From assembly GCF_012295525.1 (NCBI RefSeq), contig NZ_CP051167.1, positions 5,253,501-5,317,500 of the forward strand: 64,000 nucleotides of DNA, given 5' to 3'. A model generated the notes under the pieces. It saw nothing but the letters and a program-made list of their open reading frames with translations. It was not told the origin of the DNA and made no database searches. This stretch comes from Oxynema aestuarii AP17 (GTDB lineage Bacteria > Cyanobacteriota > Cyanobacteriia > Cyanobacteriales > Laspinemataceae). This document shows positions 36,518-47,686 of this stretch, piece by piece (positions within the stretch are counted from its first letter, which is position 1; every line of letters begins with the position of its first letter). A program made the position numbers and the translations under genes.

Positions 36518-37753
36518 GTGTTAATTGATTGGTTTACCGTTATTGCCCAACTTATCAATTTTTTAATTCTCGTTTATTTGTTGCAGCGTTTTTTATACAA
36601 ACCCATTGTCAAGACGATCGCCGATCGCGATCGACAGATCGAGCAACAGTGGAATGAGGCGCATCGATCGCGCGAAGTCGCCGACCGCGAAGCTAAATCG
36701 TACCGCCAGCAACAAGAACAGCTAGAGCAACAGCGCGATCGCTGGCTCGCCGAAGCTCGGGAAGAAGCGGAAAAACGCCGCAAGTCTTTAGTGGAAGAAG
36801 CGCGATCGCAAGTCGATCGAATGCGCGCCCAGTGGCATTCTAAGTTACGGCGCGATCGCCATTATTTTGTAGAAAACTTGCAAAATCAACTCGTCGAAGA
36901 AACGGACAGTTTGACCCGGCGGGTTTTGCGGGATCTCGCCGATGTCGATCTCGAAGAGCGCGCGATCGCCCAACTGATCGATCGCCTCCATCACTTGAGC
37001 GATCGCGATCGCGAGCAAATTCGCGAAGCACTCAACTCGTCTGACGCGCCGATCTTAATTCGCACTCGCTTCGCGCTGTCGCCGGAAACTCACGAGGAAT
37101 TCCTCAATGTAATGGGGCGAGAATTAAAGATTGACGGGTTAGATGTCAATTTTAAAACATCAGACCGAGTAATTGGCGGAATTACGCTGAATATAGGCGG
37201 ATATCAAATTGCATGGACGATCGAATCTTATTTGCAAGGGGTTCGCGATCGCGTCTCGGAAGCGATCGATCGCGTGACGGTTCCCCTAGATCGAGAGGAA
37301 AGCGATCGGGTGGAGTCCGAGGAAAATCGGGAAAAAGCCTTGCAGGTCGAACTCGTCCGCCAAAGTTATACGATCGCCCGTCGAGTTTTAAAAGATTTCG
37401 CCGATGAAGAATTACAAAACCGCGCCATCGATGTTTTCCTCCGACAATTAAAACAATTGGACGAACGAGACCGAGACGAGATCGCGCGATCGATCCGAAA
37501 CTCCGGACAGGCGATCGCAATTCGTACCAGTTTTAAGCTCTCCCAATCAACCCGACAGCAGTTAATCGATCGGTTACAAGAGTGCAGCTTACTCGATTCG
37601 GAATCGGTCGAATTTGTAGAATCCTCGGATCTCGATTGTGGCATCCAGTTAAAGCTGGGCGATCGCGAAATTGGGTGGACATTAGACGGATATTTCCAAG
37701 ATTTAGAAGCGGAGTTGATGGGGATCGAAAAAGAGCTACAAGTAATTCACTAA
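36518..37753 (+). CDS. atpF: N-ATPase subunit b with two tandem delta-like domains
   Basis: 411 residues, far longer than an ordinary b subunit (~160) and longer than the N-ATPase AtpF proteins I know (~250). One N-terminal helix (VIAQLINFLILVYLLQRFLYKPI) leads into a charged coiled coil to ~residue 120. The rest is an internal duplication: residues ~132-246 and ~286-400 align without large gaps. They share RRVLxDxADxxLxxRAI, RDRxxIxxx, IxIRTxFxLSxxT and GIxLxxGxxxIxWTxxxY. The unit resembles the C-terminal domain of delta/OSCP. The operon has no atpH, so this protein probably provides the stator link to F1. GTG start. Confidence 0.9.
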   Translation: MLIDWFTVIAQLINFLILVYLLQRFLYKPIVKTIADRDRQIEQQWNEAHRSREVADREAKSYRQQQEQLEQQRDRWLAEAREEAEKRRKSLVEEARSQVDRMRAQWHSKLRRDRHYFVENLQNQLVEETDSLTRRVLRDLADVDLEERAIAQLIDRLHHLSDRDREQIREALNSSDAPILIRTRFALSPETHEEFLNVMGRELKIDGLDVNFKTSDRVIGGITLNIGGYQIAWTIESYLQGVRDRVSEAIDRVTVPLDREESDRVESEENREKALQVELVRQSYTIARRVLKDFADEELQNRAIDVFLRQLKQLDERDRDEIARSIRNSGQAIAIRTSFKLSQSTRQQLIDRLQECSLLDSESVEFVESSDLDCGIQLKLGDREIGWTLDGYFQDLEAELMGIEKELQVIH

Positions 37754-37811
37754 AGAGAGACAATCTAGTTATTTTTATATTCAACATATTTGCAGACAGA
37801 GGACGAAGTGA

Positions 37812-39371
37812 ATGACGAGCGATCGCGTATTAGAAAGAGTTTTAGACGCCACTCAATCTACCTTTAATTCCGTATTGGACGAATATCGACCGCGCCTTCA
37901 AGTGCGAGAAATCGGTCGTGTAAAATCCGTTGGTGAAGGAATTGCCAGCGTCTCGGGATTGCCGAATCTTAAAATTAATGAATTGCTCCAGTTTCCCGGA
38001 AATTTATTCGGGATTGCATTCAATTTAGATCCGGATGAAATCGGCGTAATTTTATTAGGAGATAGCGATCGTCTCGAAGCTGGAGATGAAGTATATCGTA
38101 CCGGAAACGAGCTTAAAGTTCCCGTCGGCGAATCCCTACTCGGTCGCGCGATCGATGCGACGGGACGATCGCTCGATCGCGGCGAACCGATTCAAGTAGA
38201 AGAACGGCGATCGATCGAACGGGAAGCCCCGGCGATTATGGATCGGGCTCCGGTCACCGTTCCCCTACAAACGGGCTTAAAAGTGGTCGATGCGCTGATT
38301 CCCGTGGGACGGGGACAGCGAGAATTGATCGTCGGCGATCGCCAAACGGGAAAAACCGCGATCGCCCTCGATACGATCGTCAACCAACGAGACAAAAACG
38401 CGATTTGTATCTATTGCGCGATCGCTCAACGTAACTCAGCCGTCGCCAAAGCCATTTCCACACTACGTGAGAGCGGCGCGATGGACTACACGATCGCCGT
38501 AGTCGCGGGTGGCGAAGATCCCCCGGGATTGCAATACATTACCCCCTACGCCGCGACGACAATGGGCGAATATTTTATGGAACGGGGACACGACGTTTTA
38601 GTCGTTTACGACGATTTAACCCGCCATGCGTGGGCGTATCGCGAACTGTCGTTGTTGTTGCGTCGTCCCCCCGGTCGCGAAGCGTATCCCGGGGATATTT
38701 TTTACATCCACTCTCGCATGTTAGAGCGATCCACTCACTTAAGGGACGAACTCGGTGGCGGTTCTCTCACGGCGCTGCCGATTGTCGAAACTCAAGCGCA
38801 AAATATTTCCGCTTACATCCCTACCAATTTAATCTCGATTACCGACGGTCAAATTTATTTATCCCCGGATTTGTTCCAAAAAGCTGTATTACCTGCGGTA
38901 GATGTCGGTAAATCGGTGTCTCGCGTCGGTGGAAAGACTCAAATCGCCGCTTACAGCCATGTTTCCGGCGATCTGCGCCTCTCTTATTCCCAATTCCAAG
39001 AAGTGGAAGTTTTCGCCCGTTTCGGAACTCAACTCGATGAAGATACCCGACAAACGTTACAACGGGGGCGAAGAGTGCGAGAAATTTTAAAACAACCGGA
39101 GTCACAACCGATACCCGTGGCGGAACAAATTGCGGTGTTGATGGCGGCGAACGAGGGGATTTTCGACGACATCCCTTTAGATCGCATTGAAGATGCAGAA
39201 AATGCGGTCAGAGAACGGACGATCGATCGCCACCCAGACTTGTGCGATCGCATCGAAAACAGCGAAAAATTGAGCGATGACGATCGCCAGTCCCTCGTGG
39301 AAGTCGCCGGGGATGCGATCGCGCCGTTTTTAGACGATAACGAAGTAGAAAATAGCGCAGATAACGACTGA
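37812..39371 (+). CDS. atpA: N-ATPase F1 subunit alpha
   Basis: 519 residues. It shows [18 protein letters not shown], the nucleotide-binding [13 protein letters not shown], the [32 protein letters not shown] region and the alpha-specific SRVGGKTQI. The C-terminal tail (~430-519) is helical. This is the non-catalytic nucleotide site subunit. The gene starts 58 bases after atpF, and atpG follows one base after its stop. Confidence 0.96.
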   Translation: MTSDRVLERVLDATQSTFNSVLDEYRPRLQVREIGRVKSVGEGIASVSGLPNLKINELLQFPGNLFGIAFNLDPDEIGVILLGDSDRLEAGDEVYRTGNELKVPVGESLLGRAIDATGRSLDRGEPIQVEERRSIEREAPAIMDRAPVTVPLQTGLKVVDALIPVGRGQRELIVGDRQTGKTAIALDTIVNQRDKNAICIYCAIAQRNSAVAKAISTLRESGAMDYTIAVVAGGEDPPGLQYITPYAATTMGEYFMERGHDVLVVYDDLTRHAWAYRELSLLLRRPPGREAYPGDIFYIHSRMLERSTHLRDELGGGSLTALPIVETQAQNISAYIPTNLISITDGQIYLSPDLFQKAVLPAVDVGKSVSRVGGKTQIAAYSHVSGDLRLSYSQFQEVEVFARFGTQLDEDTRQTLQRGRRVREILKQPESQPIPVAEQIAVLMAANEGIFDDIPLDRIEDAENAVRERTIDRHPDLCDRIENSEKLSDDDRQSLVEVAGDAIAPFLDDNEVENSADND

Positions 39372-39372
39372 T

Positions 39373-40275
39373 ATGACAACTCCAGAAGCCTTAAAATCTA
39401 CCATTACTCGGGTTGAAGATTTGCAATCCGTGGTTAAAACAATGAAAGCGCTAGCGGCGGTCAGCATTCGCCAATATCAAAAAGCCGTCCAATCCCTCGC
39501 CGATTACAACCGTAGTGTAGAAATGGGCTTGCAAATTGCGCTCAAACACCAGTATTTTGAGGGCGATGATTTTGGCGAGTTTTTGGGCAATTTCAATCCA
39601 AAAACTGCTCGCTTGGGGGCGATCGTTTTCGGTTCCGATCGAGGACTGTGCGGTCAATTTAACGAACAAATTGCCGAACGGGCGATCGCCTATTTCCACG
39701 AACACAACGAAACGATCGATCGCCTCTCGATCGCCGCCGTCGGCGCACGGGTTGTCCCGCCCATTCAAGCCTCAAAATACGAAATTGACGCCCTCTTTTC
39801 CGTCCCCAGTTCTGCAAAAGAAATTACCCCCATGGTGCAAGAACTTATTCTCAATATCGAACGGTGGCGAGAACAAGGCGAAATCGATCGCGTGGTTCTC
39901 TTTTACAATCATTCAGTTTCCGGTTCTAGTTACGAATCTCGGGTGTTTCCTCTCTTACCCGTCGATCGCCAATGGCTATCTAACTTACAAAATAAACAGT
40001 GGCAGAGTAACGTAATGCCCACCTTTACCATGGATTGGCAACTTCTCTTTTCGGCATTAATTCGGCAATATCTTTTTGTTTCTCTCTATCGCGCTTTTGC
40101 CGAATCTTTAGCGAGTGAAAACGCCAGCCGTCTGTCTTCGATGCAAGCGGCGGAAAAAAATATTAACGAACGTCTCGACGATCTGACGGGTCAATATCGG
40201 CGCCAGCGCCAAAGCTCGATTACCGGAGAACTTCTCGATATTGCTGCCGGATTTGAAGCATTAACTGACCGCTAA
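39373..40275 (+). CDS. atpG: N-ATPase F1 subunit gamma
   Basis: 300 residues. The N-terminal helix (ITRVEDLQSVVKTMKALAAVSI) and C-terminal helix (NINERLDDLTGQYRRQRQSSITGELLDIAAGFEAL) form the central rotor shaft. The Rossmann-like middle has VFGSDRGLCGQFNEQI. It lacks the extra ~35-residue regulatory insert typical of the main cyanobacterial gamma. It is the last gene of the operon. Confidence 0.94.
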   Translation: MTTPEALKSTITRVEDLQSVVKTMKALAAVSIRQYQKAVQSLADYNRSVEMGLQIALKHQYFEGDDFGEFLGNFNPKTARLGAIVFGSDRGLCGQFNEQIAERAIAYFHEHNETIDRLSIAAVGARVVPPIQASKYEIDALFSVPSSAKEITPMVQELILNIERWREQGEIDRVVLFYNHSVSGSSYESRVFPLLPVDRQWLSNLQNKQWQSNVMPTFTMDWQLLFSALIRQYLFVSLYRAFAESLASENASRLSSMQAAEKNINERLDDLTGQYRRQRQSSITGELLDIAAGFEALTDR

Positions 40276-40347
40276 ATCGACAAGGATGATTTTATCGATT
40301 AAAATTCTTTTATATCCGCCTTTGCTCAATCTTCCGCGTCTCGATCC

Positions 40348-41220
40348 ATGTTCGTGATTGAAAAGATCTGCTGGAAATCGATCGCCCTCCTCGGCGCGAT
40401 CGCCGTTGTAACGCCCCTCGCCGCCTGTACGTTTCCGGGACAAGCTGAAAACGATCGCTATATCCACTTGAGCAGTTCTGAGGGGAAAAATAGCGATCGC
40501 CATGTCGATCTTAAAACCCTAACGAAACTGAGCGACAATACGTTTCAATATACGATCGTTGTCGGATCGAATCGGCGAGAGTTGGAATCGGAAGCGATCG
40601 TTAATTGTAGCGATCTTCGACGAGTAGAACTGAAACAAGCTCGCTTTTATAACGAAAATGGCCAAGTCGATCGCACCGAACAGCGCGATCGTAAAATCAC
40701 GGTACGACCGAACGATCCCAATCAAGTTTATTACGAAGCTAATCGCGCGGTTTGCGAACGAGTGGGCGATTCGATCGCCCTCCCGCCACTGGAGGACATC
40801 GCCTATGAAACTTATTACAATTCCCGATTTAATTACGCGGTGAAATATCCGAGAGATCTGCTCGTTCCCCAAGGGGAAGCCCAAAATGGAGACGGTCAAT
40901 CGTTTATTTCTGAGAACAATGAGATCGTGATGAGTGTTTACGGGACTCACCATAGTCTCTATGGCAGTTTGGACGGTTGGTATCGCGAAGCGACGCGGGG
41001 GAGCGATCGCCGAGAAGTAACTTATAAAACTCGTCGAGATAATTGGTTTGTGGTTTCGGGATACGATGACGGATTTGTTTTTTATCAAAAGGTCGTAGAA
41101 GAACGGGAAGAGGGGGGCGTTTTCAAGGTTTTAGAACTTCGTTACCGTCGATCGCTGCAATCGCAATTCGATCCGGTGGTGGCGGAAATTGCTAATTCTT
41201 TTACAAGCAATCCGCAATAA
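40348..41220 (+). CDS. Lipoprotein of unknown function
   Basis: 290 residues. A hydrophobic segment ends in the lipobox LAAC (Cys27), predicting export and lipidation. The first domain (~30-145) resembles small beta-rich 'surface protein' domains, with NCSDLRRVELKQARFYNENG. The second (~150-285) starts YYNSRFNYAVKYPRDLLVPQG and resembles the PsbP-like 'YPxxW' type of exported fold. It lies 72 bases after atpG on the same strand and may be the tail of the N-ATPase transcript. No specific role can be assigned. Confidence 0.75.
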   Translation: MFVIEKICWKSIALLGAIAVVTPLAACTFPGQAENDRYIHLSSSEGKNSDRHVDLKTLTKLSDNTFQYTIVVGSNRRELESEAIVNCSDLRRVELKQARFYNENGQVDRTEQRDRKITVRPNDPNQVYYEANRAVCERVGDSIALPPLEDIAYETYYNSRFNYAVKYPRDLLVPQGEAQNGDGQSFISENNEIVMSVYGTHHSLYGSLDGWYREATRGSDRREVTYKTRRDNWFVVSGYDDGFVFYQKVVEEREEGGVFKVLELRYRRSLQSQFDPVVAEIANSFTSNPQ

Positions 41221-41447
41221 GTCGGGATACAAAATTTTGATTTTGCGTCCCTATCGCTTAGTTCTCGTGCGAGCGATCGCCGATTGAGGAAACAGGAAAA
41301 ATACCGATCGATCCTTCCCGACGATCGATCGGTCATCTCAGATCCCATGGGGAACGGGACGACCGGGACACGAAGCGATCGCCCGCAGGGACAATCGATG
41401 GCTCGAAACCCGCTAAAATTGTTAAGGAATGTATCGCAGACTACCCC

Positions 41448-44400
41448 ATGCCTAACTCTGCTGTCTCTGACAACCAACCTGCCGAAACCGAGAACGGCAA
41501 GTCAGTTCCCCCCTCTGTCGCCCCGGCGACAGGGAATCCGAACTGCATTCGGATTCGGGGGGCGCGGCAGCACAACCTCAAAAATCTCAACCTCGAACTG
41601 CCGCGCGATCGCCTGATCGTGTTTACTGGGGTGTCAGGTTCCGGGAAATCTTCCCTCGCCTTCGATACGATTTTTGCCGAGGGTCAGCGTCGCTACGTCG
41701 AATCCCTGAGTGCTTACGCCCGGCAGTTTTTGGGACAACTAGACAAGCCGGACGTGGAGGCGATCGAGGGGTTGTCCCCGGCGATTTCGATCGATCAAAA
41801 ATCCACCTCCCACAACCCGCGTTCCACCGTGGGGACGGTCACCGAAATTTACGACTACTTGCGCTTGCTGTTCGGACGCGCCGGAGAACCGCACTGTCCG
41901 CACTGCGATCGCTCGATCGCGCCGCAAACGATCGATCGGATGTGCGATCGGGTCATGGAGTTGAGCGATCGCACCAAATTCCAAATTCTCGCCCCGGTGG
42001 TGCGCGGGAAAAAAGGCACCCACAAAAAACTGCTCTCCAGCCTCGCCAGCAATGGCTTCGTCCGGGTTCGGATCGACGGCGAAATCCGCGACCTGTCCGA
42101 CGCGATCGCCCTCGATAAAAACCAAAGTCACACGATCGAAATTGTCGTCGATCGCCTCGTCAAAAAAGACGGTATCCAAGAACGTCTCGCCGATTCTCTC
42201 TCCACCGCCTTGCAAAATGCCGAAGGCGTCGCGATCGTCCTCATCCAGACGGACGGCGACGACGAACCGCCGCGCGAAATCGTCTTTTCCGAAAACTTCG
42301 CCTGTCCCGAACACGGGGCCGTGATGGAAGAACTCTCGCCGCGCCTATTTTCCTTCAACTCCCCTTACGGCGCCTGCCCCCAATGCCATGGATTGGGCAG
42401 TTGGCGCGCCTTTTCCCCGGATCTGGTGATTCCCGATCGCCAAGCCCCGGTTTACAGCGCGATCGCCCCGTGGTCGGAAAAAGATAGCACCTATTACCTC
42501 AGCGTCCTCCACAGCGTCGGAAAGGCGTTCGGGTTCGACATCAACACGCGCTGGAAAGACCTCACCCCGACCCAAGAAGCGGTGTTACTCAACGGATCCT
42601 CCGAACCGATCTGGATCGAAACCGAATCGCGCTATCGAGACACCAAAGGCTATTACCGCCATTTCCCCGGGGTGTTGGGAATGCTGCAACGCCAGTACGA
42701 GGAAAGCAGTTCGGAAACCCAAAAGCAAAAACTCGAAGTCTATCTCGTCGATCTCCCCTGCGAACAGTGCGGCGGAAAACGGCTCAAACCCGAAGCCCTC
42801 GCCGTTCGCGTCGGACAGTACGGGATTCTCGACCTGACCGGAGTTTCGATCGCCGAAGCCCTCGATCGCGTCAATGACTTGGAATTGAGCGATCGCCAAG
42901 CTCAAATCGCCGAACTGGTCTTGCGGGAAGTGCGATCGCGCCTCCAATTCCTCCTCGATGTCGGCTTGGACTACCTCACCCTCGATCGCCCCGCCATGAC
43001 CCTTTCCGGCGGCGAAGCCCAACGCATTCGCCTCGCCACCCAGATCGGAAGCGGACTCACCGGGGTGCTTTACGTCCTCGACGAACCCAGCATCGGACTG
43101 CACCAACGGGATAACAGCCGTCTCCTCGACACCCTCACCAAACTCAGAAACCTCGGCAATACCTTAATTGTGGTCGAACACGACGAAGACACGATCCGTG
43201 CTGCCGATTGCATCGTCGATATCGGTCCCGGGGCCGGGGTTCACGGCGGGGCGATCGTCGCCCAAGGGTCTCTCGAAACCCTCCTCGATGCAGAAGAGTC
43301 CCTCACCGGGGCTTATTTGTCCGGGCGCCGCGCGATCGCCACCCCCACCGCAAGACGACCGGGAAACGGGCGATCGCTGATCCTCAAAAACTGTCGGCGC
43401 AACAACCTCAAAAACATCGACGTAACCCTGCCCCTCGGCAAACTCCTGTGCATCACCGGGGTCTCCGGTTCCGGGAAATCCACCCTCGTCGAAGAACTGC
43501 TCTATCCGGCGCTGCAACACCACCTCACCCGCAAAGTCCCCCTTCCCGAAGACCTCGACGCCCTCGAAACCCCGGGTACGAAAACCATTAAAGATGTCGT
43601 CGATAAAACCATCGTCATCGACCAATCGCCGATCGGCAGAACCCCGCGATCGAACCCCGCCACCTATACCGGAGTATTCGACGTCATCCGCGCCCTATTC
43701 GCCGAAACCATCGAAGCTAAAGCCCGGGGCTACAAACCCGGTCGCTTCTCTTTCAACGTCAAAGGCGGACGCTGCGAAGCCTGCGGCGGTCAAGGCGTCA
43801 ACGTCATTTCGATGAACTTCCTCCCCGACGTTTACGTGCAGTGCGACGTGTGCAAAGGAGCGCGCTACAACCGCGAAACCTTGCAAGTCAAATACAAAGG
43901 CAAATCGATCGCCGACGTCCTCAACATGACCGTCGAGGAAGCGTGCGCTCTATTTGAAAATATCCCTCGCGCCGCCACCCGCCTGCAAACCTTGGTCGAT
44001 GTCGGACTCGGTTACATTCATTTAGGACAACCCGCCCCTACCCTGTCCGGGGGCGAAGCCCAACGGGTCAAACTCGCCACGGAATTATCCCGCCGGGCCA
44101 CGGGAAAAACCCTTTATTTAATCGACGAACCGACTACGGGACTGTCATTTTACGACGTTCACCAACTGTTAAATGTTTTGCAGCGATTAGTCGATAAAGG
44201 TAACTCCGTTCTGATTATCGAACACAATTTGGACGTGATTCGTTGTGCGGATTGGATTATCGATCTCGGTCCGGAAGGGGGCGATAAAGGGGGCGAAGCG
44301 ATCGCGATCGGCACCCCCGAACAAATCGCCGAACATCCCTTTTCTTATACAGGAAAGTATCTTAAGGAGGTGTTGAAGGGGAAAGGGAAAAGTGAAAAGT

Positions 44401-44486
44401 TAAAAGTGAAGAGTGAAAAGGGGAAAGGGGAAAGGGGAAAGGGGAAAGTGAACAGTGAAAAGGAGAAAGGGGAAAGGAGAAAGTGA
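41448..44486 (+). CDS. uvrA: Excinuclease ABC subunit A with repeat-encoded C-terminal tail
   Basis: 1012 residues. Two ABC ATPase modules carry P-loops [16 protein letters not shown] and [19 protein letters not shown], and signature loops [16 protein letters not shown] and [15 protein letters not shown]. The zinc modules include CPHC..., [14 protein letters not shown] and [19 protein letters not shown]. It recognises bulky DNA lesions with UvrB in nucleotide excision repair. The normal end is TGKYLKEVL; residues 977-1012 are an extra K/E/G/S-only tail translated from a purine-rich short tandem repeat. An N-terminal ~25-residue extension precedes the usual start [14 protein letters not shown]. 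Confidence 0.97.
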   Translation: MPNSAVSDNQPAETENGKSVPPSVAPATGNPNCIRIRGARQHNLKNLNLELPRDRLIVFTGVSGSGKSSLAFDTIFAEGQRRYVESLSAYARQFLGQLDKPDVEAIEGLSPAISIDQKSTSHNPRSTVGTVTEIYDYLRLLFGRAGEPHCPHCDRSIAPQTIDRMCDRVMELSDRTKFQILAPVVRGKKGTHKKLLSSLASNGFVRVRIDGEIRDLSDAIALDKNQSHTIEIVVDRLVKKDGIQERLADSLSTALQNAEGVAIVLIQTDGDDEPPREIVFSENFACPEHGAVMEELSPRLFSFNSPYGACPQCHGLGSWRAFSPDLVIPDRQAPVYSAIAPWSEKDSTYYLSVLHSVGKAFGFDINTRWKDLTPTQEAVLLNGSSEPIWIETESRYRDTKGYYRHFPGVLGMLQRQYEESSSETQKQKLEVYLVDLPCEQCGGKRLKPEALAVRVGQYGILDLTGVSIAEALDRVNDLELSDRQAQIAELVLREVRSRLQFLLDVGLDYLTLDRPAMTLSGGEAQRIRLATQIGSGLTGVLYVLDEPSIGLHQRDNSRLLDTLTKLRNLGNTLIVVEHDEDTIRAADCIVDIGPGAGVHGGAIVAQGSLETLLDAEESLTGAYLSGRRAIATPTARRPGNGRSLILKNCRRNNLKNIDVTLPLGKLLCITGVSGSGKSTLVEELLYPALQHHLTRKVPLPEDLDALETPGTKTIKDVVDKTIVIDQSPIGRTPRSNPATYTGVFDVIRALFAETIEAKARGYKPGRFSFNVKGGRCEACGGQGVNVISMNFLPDVYVQCDVCKGARYNRETLQVKYKGKSIADVLNMTVEEACALFENIPRAATRLQTLVDVGLGYIHLGQPAPTLSGGEAQRVKLATELSRRATGKTLYLIDEPTTGLSFYDVHQLLNVLQRLVDKGNSVLIIEHNLDVIRCADWIIDLGPEGGDKGGEAIAIGTPEQIAEHPFSYTGKYLKEVLKGKGKSEKLKVKSEKGKGERGKGKVNSEKEKGERRK

Positions 44487-44512
44487 ACAGTGAAAAGTGA
44501 AAAGGTATTTAC
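44376..44512. repeat. Purine-rich short tandem repeat spanning the uvrA stop
   Basis: About 19 heptamer units of GGGGAAA, GTGAAAA and GTGAACA type. The first ~110 bases encode the last 36 residues of UvrA, and the array continues past the stop codon. Strand asymmetry is extreme (almost no pyrimidine except T). Confidence 0.9.
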
Positions 44513-44956
44513 AGGGGGGGAATCCTTCAAGTTGGCTTGGGATTGCCCCCTTGCCTAGGACGGTAACCGCCTCGATCTAGAAGCCGATTTCTCCACTGTA
44601 ATAGCATTTAAGCAAATGCTTTAATCTCCGTAAATCATACGTTTTTGGGCATATTTTAGCGGCATCTTTTATCACTGGCTCGGACTTGACCGAAACAAGA
44701 GAATTTGCACGATTCTCCGACGATCGCCCCCGTTAGAATAAAGTTTCTCTCCCGCAACTTCGCGATCCCTATCGGGTAGGGGCGATCGGGGAATGACGGC
44801 TTTCTAATTCCGCCACGAGGCGATCGCCTTATCCTCAATCGGGTTAAAATGTTTAAGAATGTAACGATTTTATAAATTCGAGTCAAGAAATAAATTGGAT
44901 TTCTATAATATTAAACAACTCAATTCAGGTTTGGGCGATCGCGCGACTGCACGTCA
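44487..44956. other. Non-coding region upstream of bacteriophytochrome gene
   Basis: 470 bases. The start is the end of the tandem repeat. The middle contains no supported ORF or terminator-like hairpin that I can see. The AT-rich last ~100 bases probably hold the promoter. Confidence 0.5.
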
Positions 44957-47473
44957 ATGAATAGCAACCTCCATTCCACATATCCCGAAGTCGATCTGAC
45001 AAATTGCGACCGGGAACCCATACATATCCCCGGTTCCATTCAACCGCACGGATTGCTGTTGGCTTTCAAAGAGCATACCTTCGAGATCGTACAAGCCAGC
45101 ACCAATATCGCCACCATTTTTCAATGCCAAGTCCGTGAATTAATCGGTCAATCTCTCAGTCTATTATTAGATCCTACAGATCTCGAACTGCTGTCCCATC
45201 ATCTCAGACAAGAAGATATTAGCGGCAGAAATCCGATTCCCCTGTCCGCCGAAGCAGAAGGGAGAAAGTTATTATTTGACGGAATTATCCACCGAAACGA
45301 TGGATTAGTCATTTTAGAGTTAGAACCCGCTCGCACGCGATCGAACCTTTCATTTTTAAACGTTTACGACTTACTGAGAAATTCAATTTCCACGATCCAA
45401 AACACCGCGACCTTGCAGGAACTCTGCGAAAAAATGGTTCGGGAAATTGGCAAACTCACGGGATTCGATCGCGTGATGATGTACCAGCTCGATCCCGTGG
45501 AAGGTTACGGAACCGTAATCGCCGAATGCAAAGCGCCGCAGTTAGAGCCTTATTTAGGATTGCGCTATCCCGCGTCGGACATTCCCAAACAAGCGCGCCA
45601 ACTGTATTACTCAAATTGGTTGCGAATTATTCCCGACATTCGCTATCAAGCGAGTCCGATTGTTCCCGAACTCAATCCCTTCACCGAGCGCCCCTTAGAC
45701 TTGAGTTTTTCAGTATTGCGCAGTGTTTCCCCCATTCACATTCAATATTTAGAAAATATGGGGGTGCGCGCCTCGATGTCAATCTCCCTGATTCATAAAG
45801 ATCGCTTGTGGGGATTGATCGCCTGCCACCACCATTCACCGAAATATATCGCTTACGAAGTCCGAAAAACCTGCGAATTTCTCGGACAAATTATGTCTTT
45901 GGAAATTGATTCCAAAGAAAACAATCAAGATTACGACTACAAAATCGAATTAAAATCAATCGTCACCCGCTTAATCGAATATATGTCCGTTGAAGACAAC
46001 TTTATCGATGGTTTAGTCGGGCGACAACCCAATGTTTTAGAGTTGGTTGGAGCTTCGGGAGCGGCGATTTATTTTGACGATCGCTTCCGAGCGATCGGCA
46101 AAACTCCCGACAAAGAACGACTCGATAAATTAATCGACTGGATCGAAAGCGCGATCGGCGACGAACCCATATTTCAAACCGATTGTTTGTCCAAATTTTA
46201 TAAAGAAGCGGAGCAATTCAAACAGACGGCGAGCGGCTTATTAGCGATTCCGATCGCCCAAAATCCGAGGAAATACGTTCTCTGGTTTCGACCGGAAGTC
46301 GTGCAAACGGTGAAATGGGGAGGAAACCCCAACAAACCTGTAGAAGTGCGCGAAGATGGCAGCGAATCGTTAACGCCGCGCCACTCGTTCGATTTGTGGA
46401 AAGAAACCGTTTACGGGCGATCGTTGCCCTGGAAAGCGTGCGAAGTCGATGCCGCTTTAGAGTTGAGAACCGCACTCATTAATATTGTTTTACGAAAAGC
46501 CGAAGAACTGCAACGGCTCAACGAAGCTTTACAACATTCCGAAGCCCATTCTCGGCAACAAGCCAGTAAACTAGCCGAAGCCTTAGAACGGCTCAAACGC
46601 ACTCAAACCCAACTGATTCAAACCGAGAAAATGTCGAGTTTGGGTCAGTTAGTCGCTGGAATCGCCCATGAAATTAACAATCCGATTAACTTCATTTACG
46701 GCAATCTCACCCATGCGGATAACTACACCCAAGATTTAATTAATTTACTCTATCTCTACCGCAATCATCATCCCGTGACGCCGCCGGATATCGAAGCTCA
46801 AGCGGAGGAAGTCGATTTAGAGTTTTTGATTGAAGATTTGCCGAAAGTTTTGCAATCGATGAAAGTCGGGGCGGAACGAGTGCGAGAAATCGTGCGGAGT
46901 TTGCGAAGTTTTTCCCGTCTCGACGAAGCCGACATGAAACCCGTGGATATTCACGAAGGCATTGAAAATACATTAATGATTTTGCAATATCGCCTCAATC
47001 CGGAACAGAAAGGCGGTATTGAAATTATTAGAGAATATCAGGAGTTGCCGTTAGTGGAATGCTACGCGGGTCAACTCAATCAAGTATTCATGAATATCAT
47101 CAGCAACGCGATCGACGCCCTCGACGGGAATAAGGGGACAAGAAAAATCCACGCCGACAAACCGCCAAAAATTTGGATTAGAACTGCAATTAAAGATCGC
47201 GATTGGGTCTCGATCCGAATTGCCGATAACGGTCCGGGGATTGAAGAATCGGTCTTGGCGCGGTTGTTCGATCCATTCTTTACCACGAAACCGACCGGGA
47301 AAGGGACGGGTTTGGGCTTGGCGATCGGCTATCAGATTATTACCGAAAAACATGGCGGCAAATTGTACTGTGTTTCGCAAAAGAAACGCGGGGCGGAATT
47401 TGTGATTGAAATTCCCCAACGCCAACCGCTTCAGGGGTCCGCCGCCCCAGAGAAAACCTCGGAACGGATGTAA
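44957..47473 (+). CDS. Bacteriophytochrome-type (biliverdin) histidine kinase
   Basis: 838 residues: PAS (~10-125), GAF (~140-310), PHY (~320-510), coiled coil, kinase. The chromophore cysteine is the N-terminal one (TNCDREPIHIPGSIQPHG, Cys17), while the GAF site reads SPIHIQYLENMG, lacking the Cph1-type Cys. This marks a biliverdin-binding (BphP/CphB-like) red/far-red sensor. YPASDIP, the DLSFSVLRSVSP stretch and PHY-tongue motifs WGGNP and PRHSF are present. The kinase has [17 protein letters not shown] (His571), SNAIDAL and [11 protein letters not shown]. It is cytosolic. No response regulator or haem oxygenase is adjacent. Confidence 0.95.
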   Translation: MNSNLHSTYPEVDLTNCDREPIHIPGSIQPHGLLLAFKEHTFEIVQASTNIATIFQCQVRELIGQSLSLLLDPTDLELLSHHLRQEDISGRNPIPLSAEAEGRKLLFDGIIHRNDGLVILELEPARTRSNLSFLNVYDLLRNSISTIQNTATLQELCEKMVREIGKLTGFDRVMMYQLDPVEGYGTVIAECKAPQLEPYLGLRYPASDIPKQARQLYYSNWLRIIPDIRYQASPIVPELNPFTERPLDLSFSVLRSVSPIHIQYLENMGVRASMSISLIHKDRLWGLIACHHHSPKYIAYEVRKTCEFLGQIMSLEIDSKENNQDYDYKIELKSIVTRLIEYMSVEDNFIDGLVGRQPNVLELVGASGAAIYFDDRFRAIGKTPDKERLDKLIDWIESAIGDEPIFQTDCLSKFYKEAEQFKQTASGLLAIPIAQNPRKYVLWFRPEVVQTVKWGGNPNKPVEVREDGSESLTPRHSFDLWKETVYGRSLPWKACEVDAALELRTALINIVLRKAEELQRLNEALQHSEAHSRQQASKLAEALERLKRTQTQLIQTEKMSSLGQLVAGIAHEINNPINFIYGNLTHADNYTQDLINLLYLYRNHHPVTPPDIEAQAEEVDLEFLIEDLPKVLQSMKVGAERVREIVRSLRSFSRLDEADMKPVDIHEGIENTLMILQYRLNPEQKGGIEIIREYQELPLVECYAGQLNQVFMNIISNAIDALDGNKGTRKIHADKPPKIWIRTAIKDRDWVSIRIADNGPGIEESVLARLFDPFFTTKPTGKGTGLGLAIGYQIITEKHGGKLYCVSQKKRGAEFVIEIPQRQPLQGSAAPEKTSERM

Positions 47474-47686
47474 GGGGCGATCGCGATAATTCTCGATTTT
47501 GGGGTCGGCAGACCCATTTTTTTTGTGTACTGTTACACAAATAACGATTGTAGGAACGCAGACTTTATACCCTTGAGACGGTGATGGTTTTGATGGGTGC
47601 AGTGGCGGGAGAAATCGTCGTCAACCGTCGAATGCGCTTCGCCTCATCAATCCATCGATCGATTCGTTCCTGCGCGGCAAAATCTT

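Noticed and set aside
37346-37753. Second half of AtpF as a fused, ordinary AtpH
   Set aside because: The second half aligns with the first half of the same protein. Internal duplication is a better explanation than fusion of an outside atpH, although both units are delta-like.
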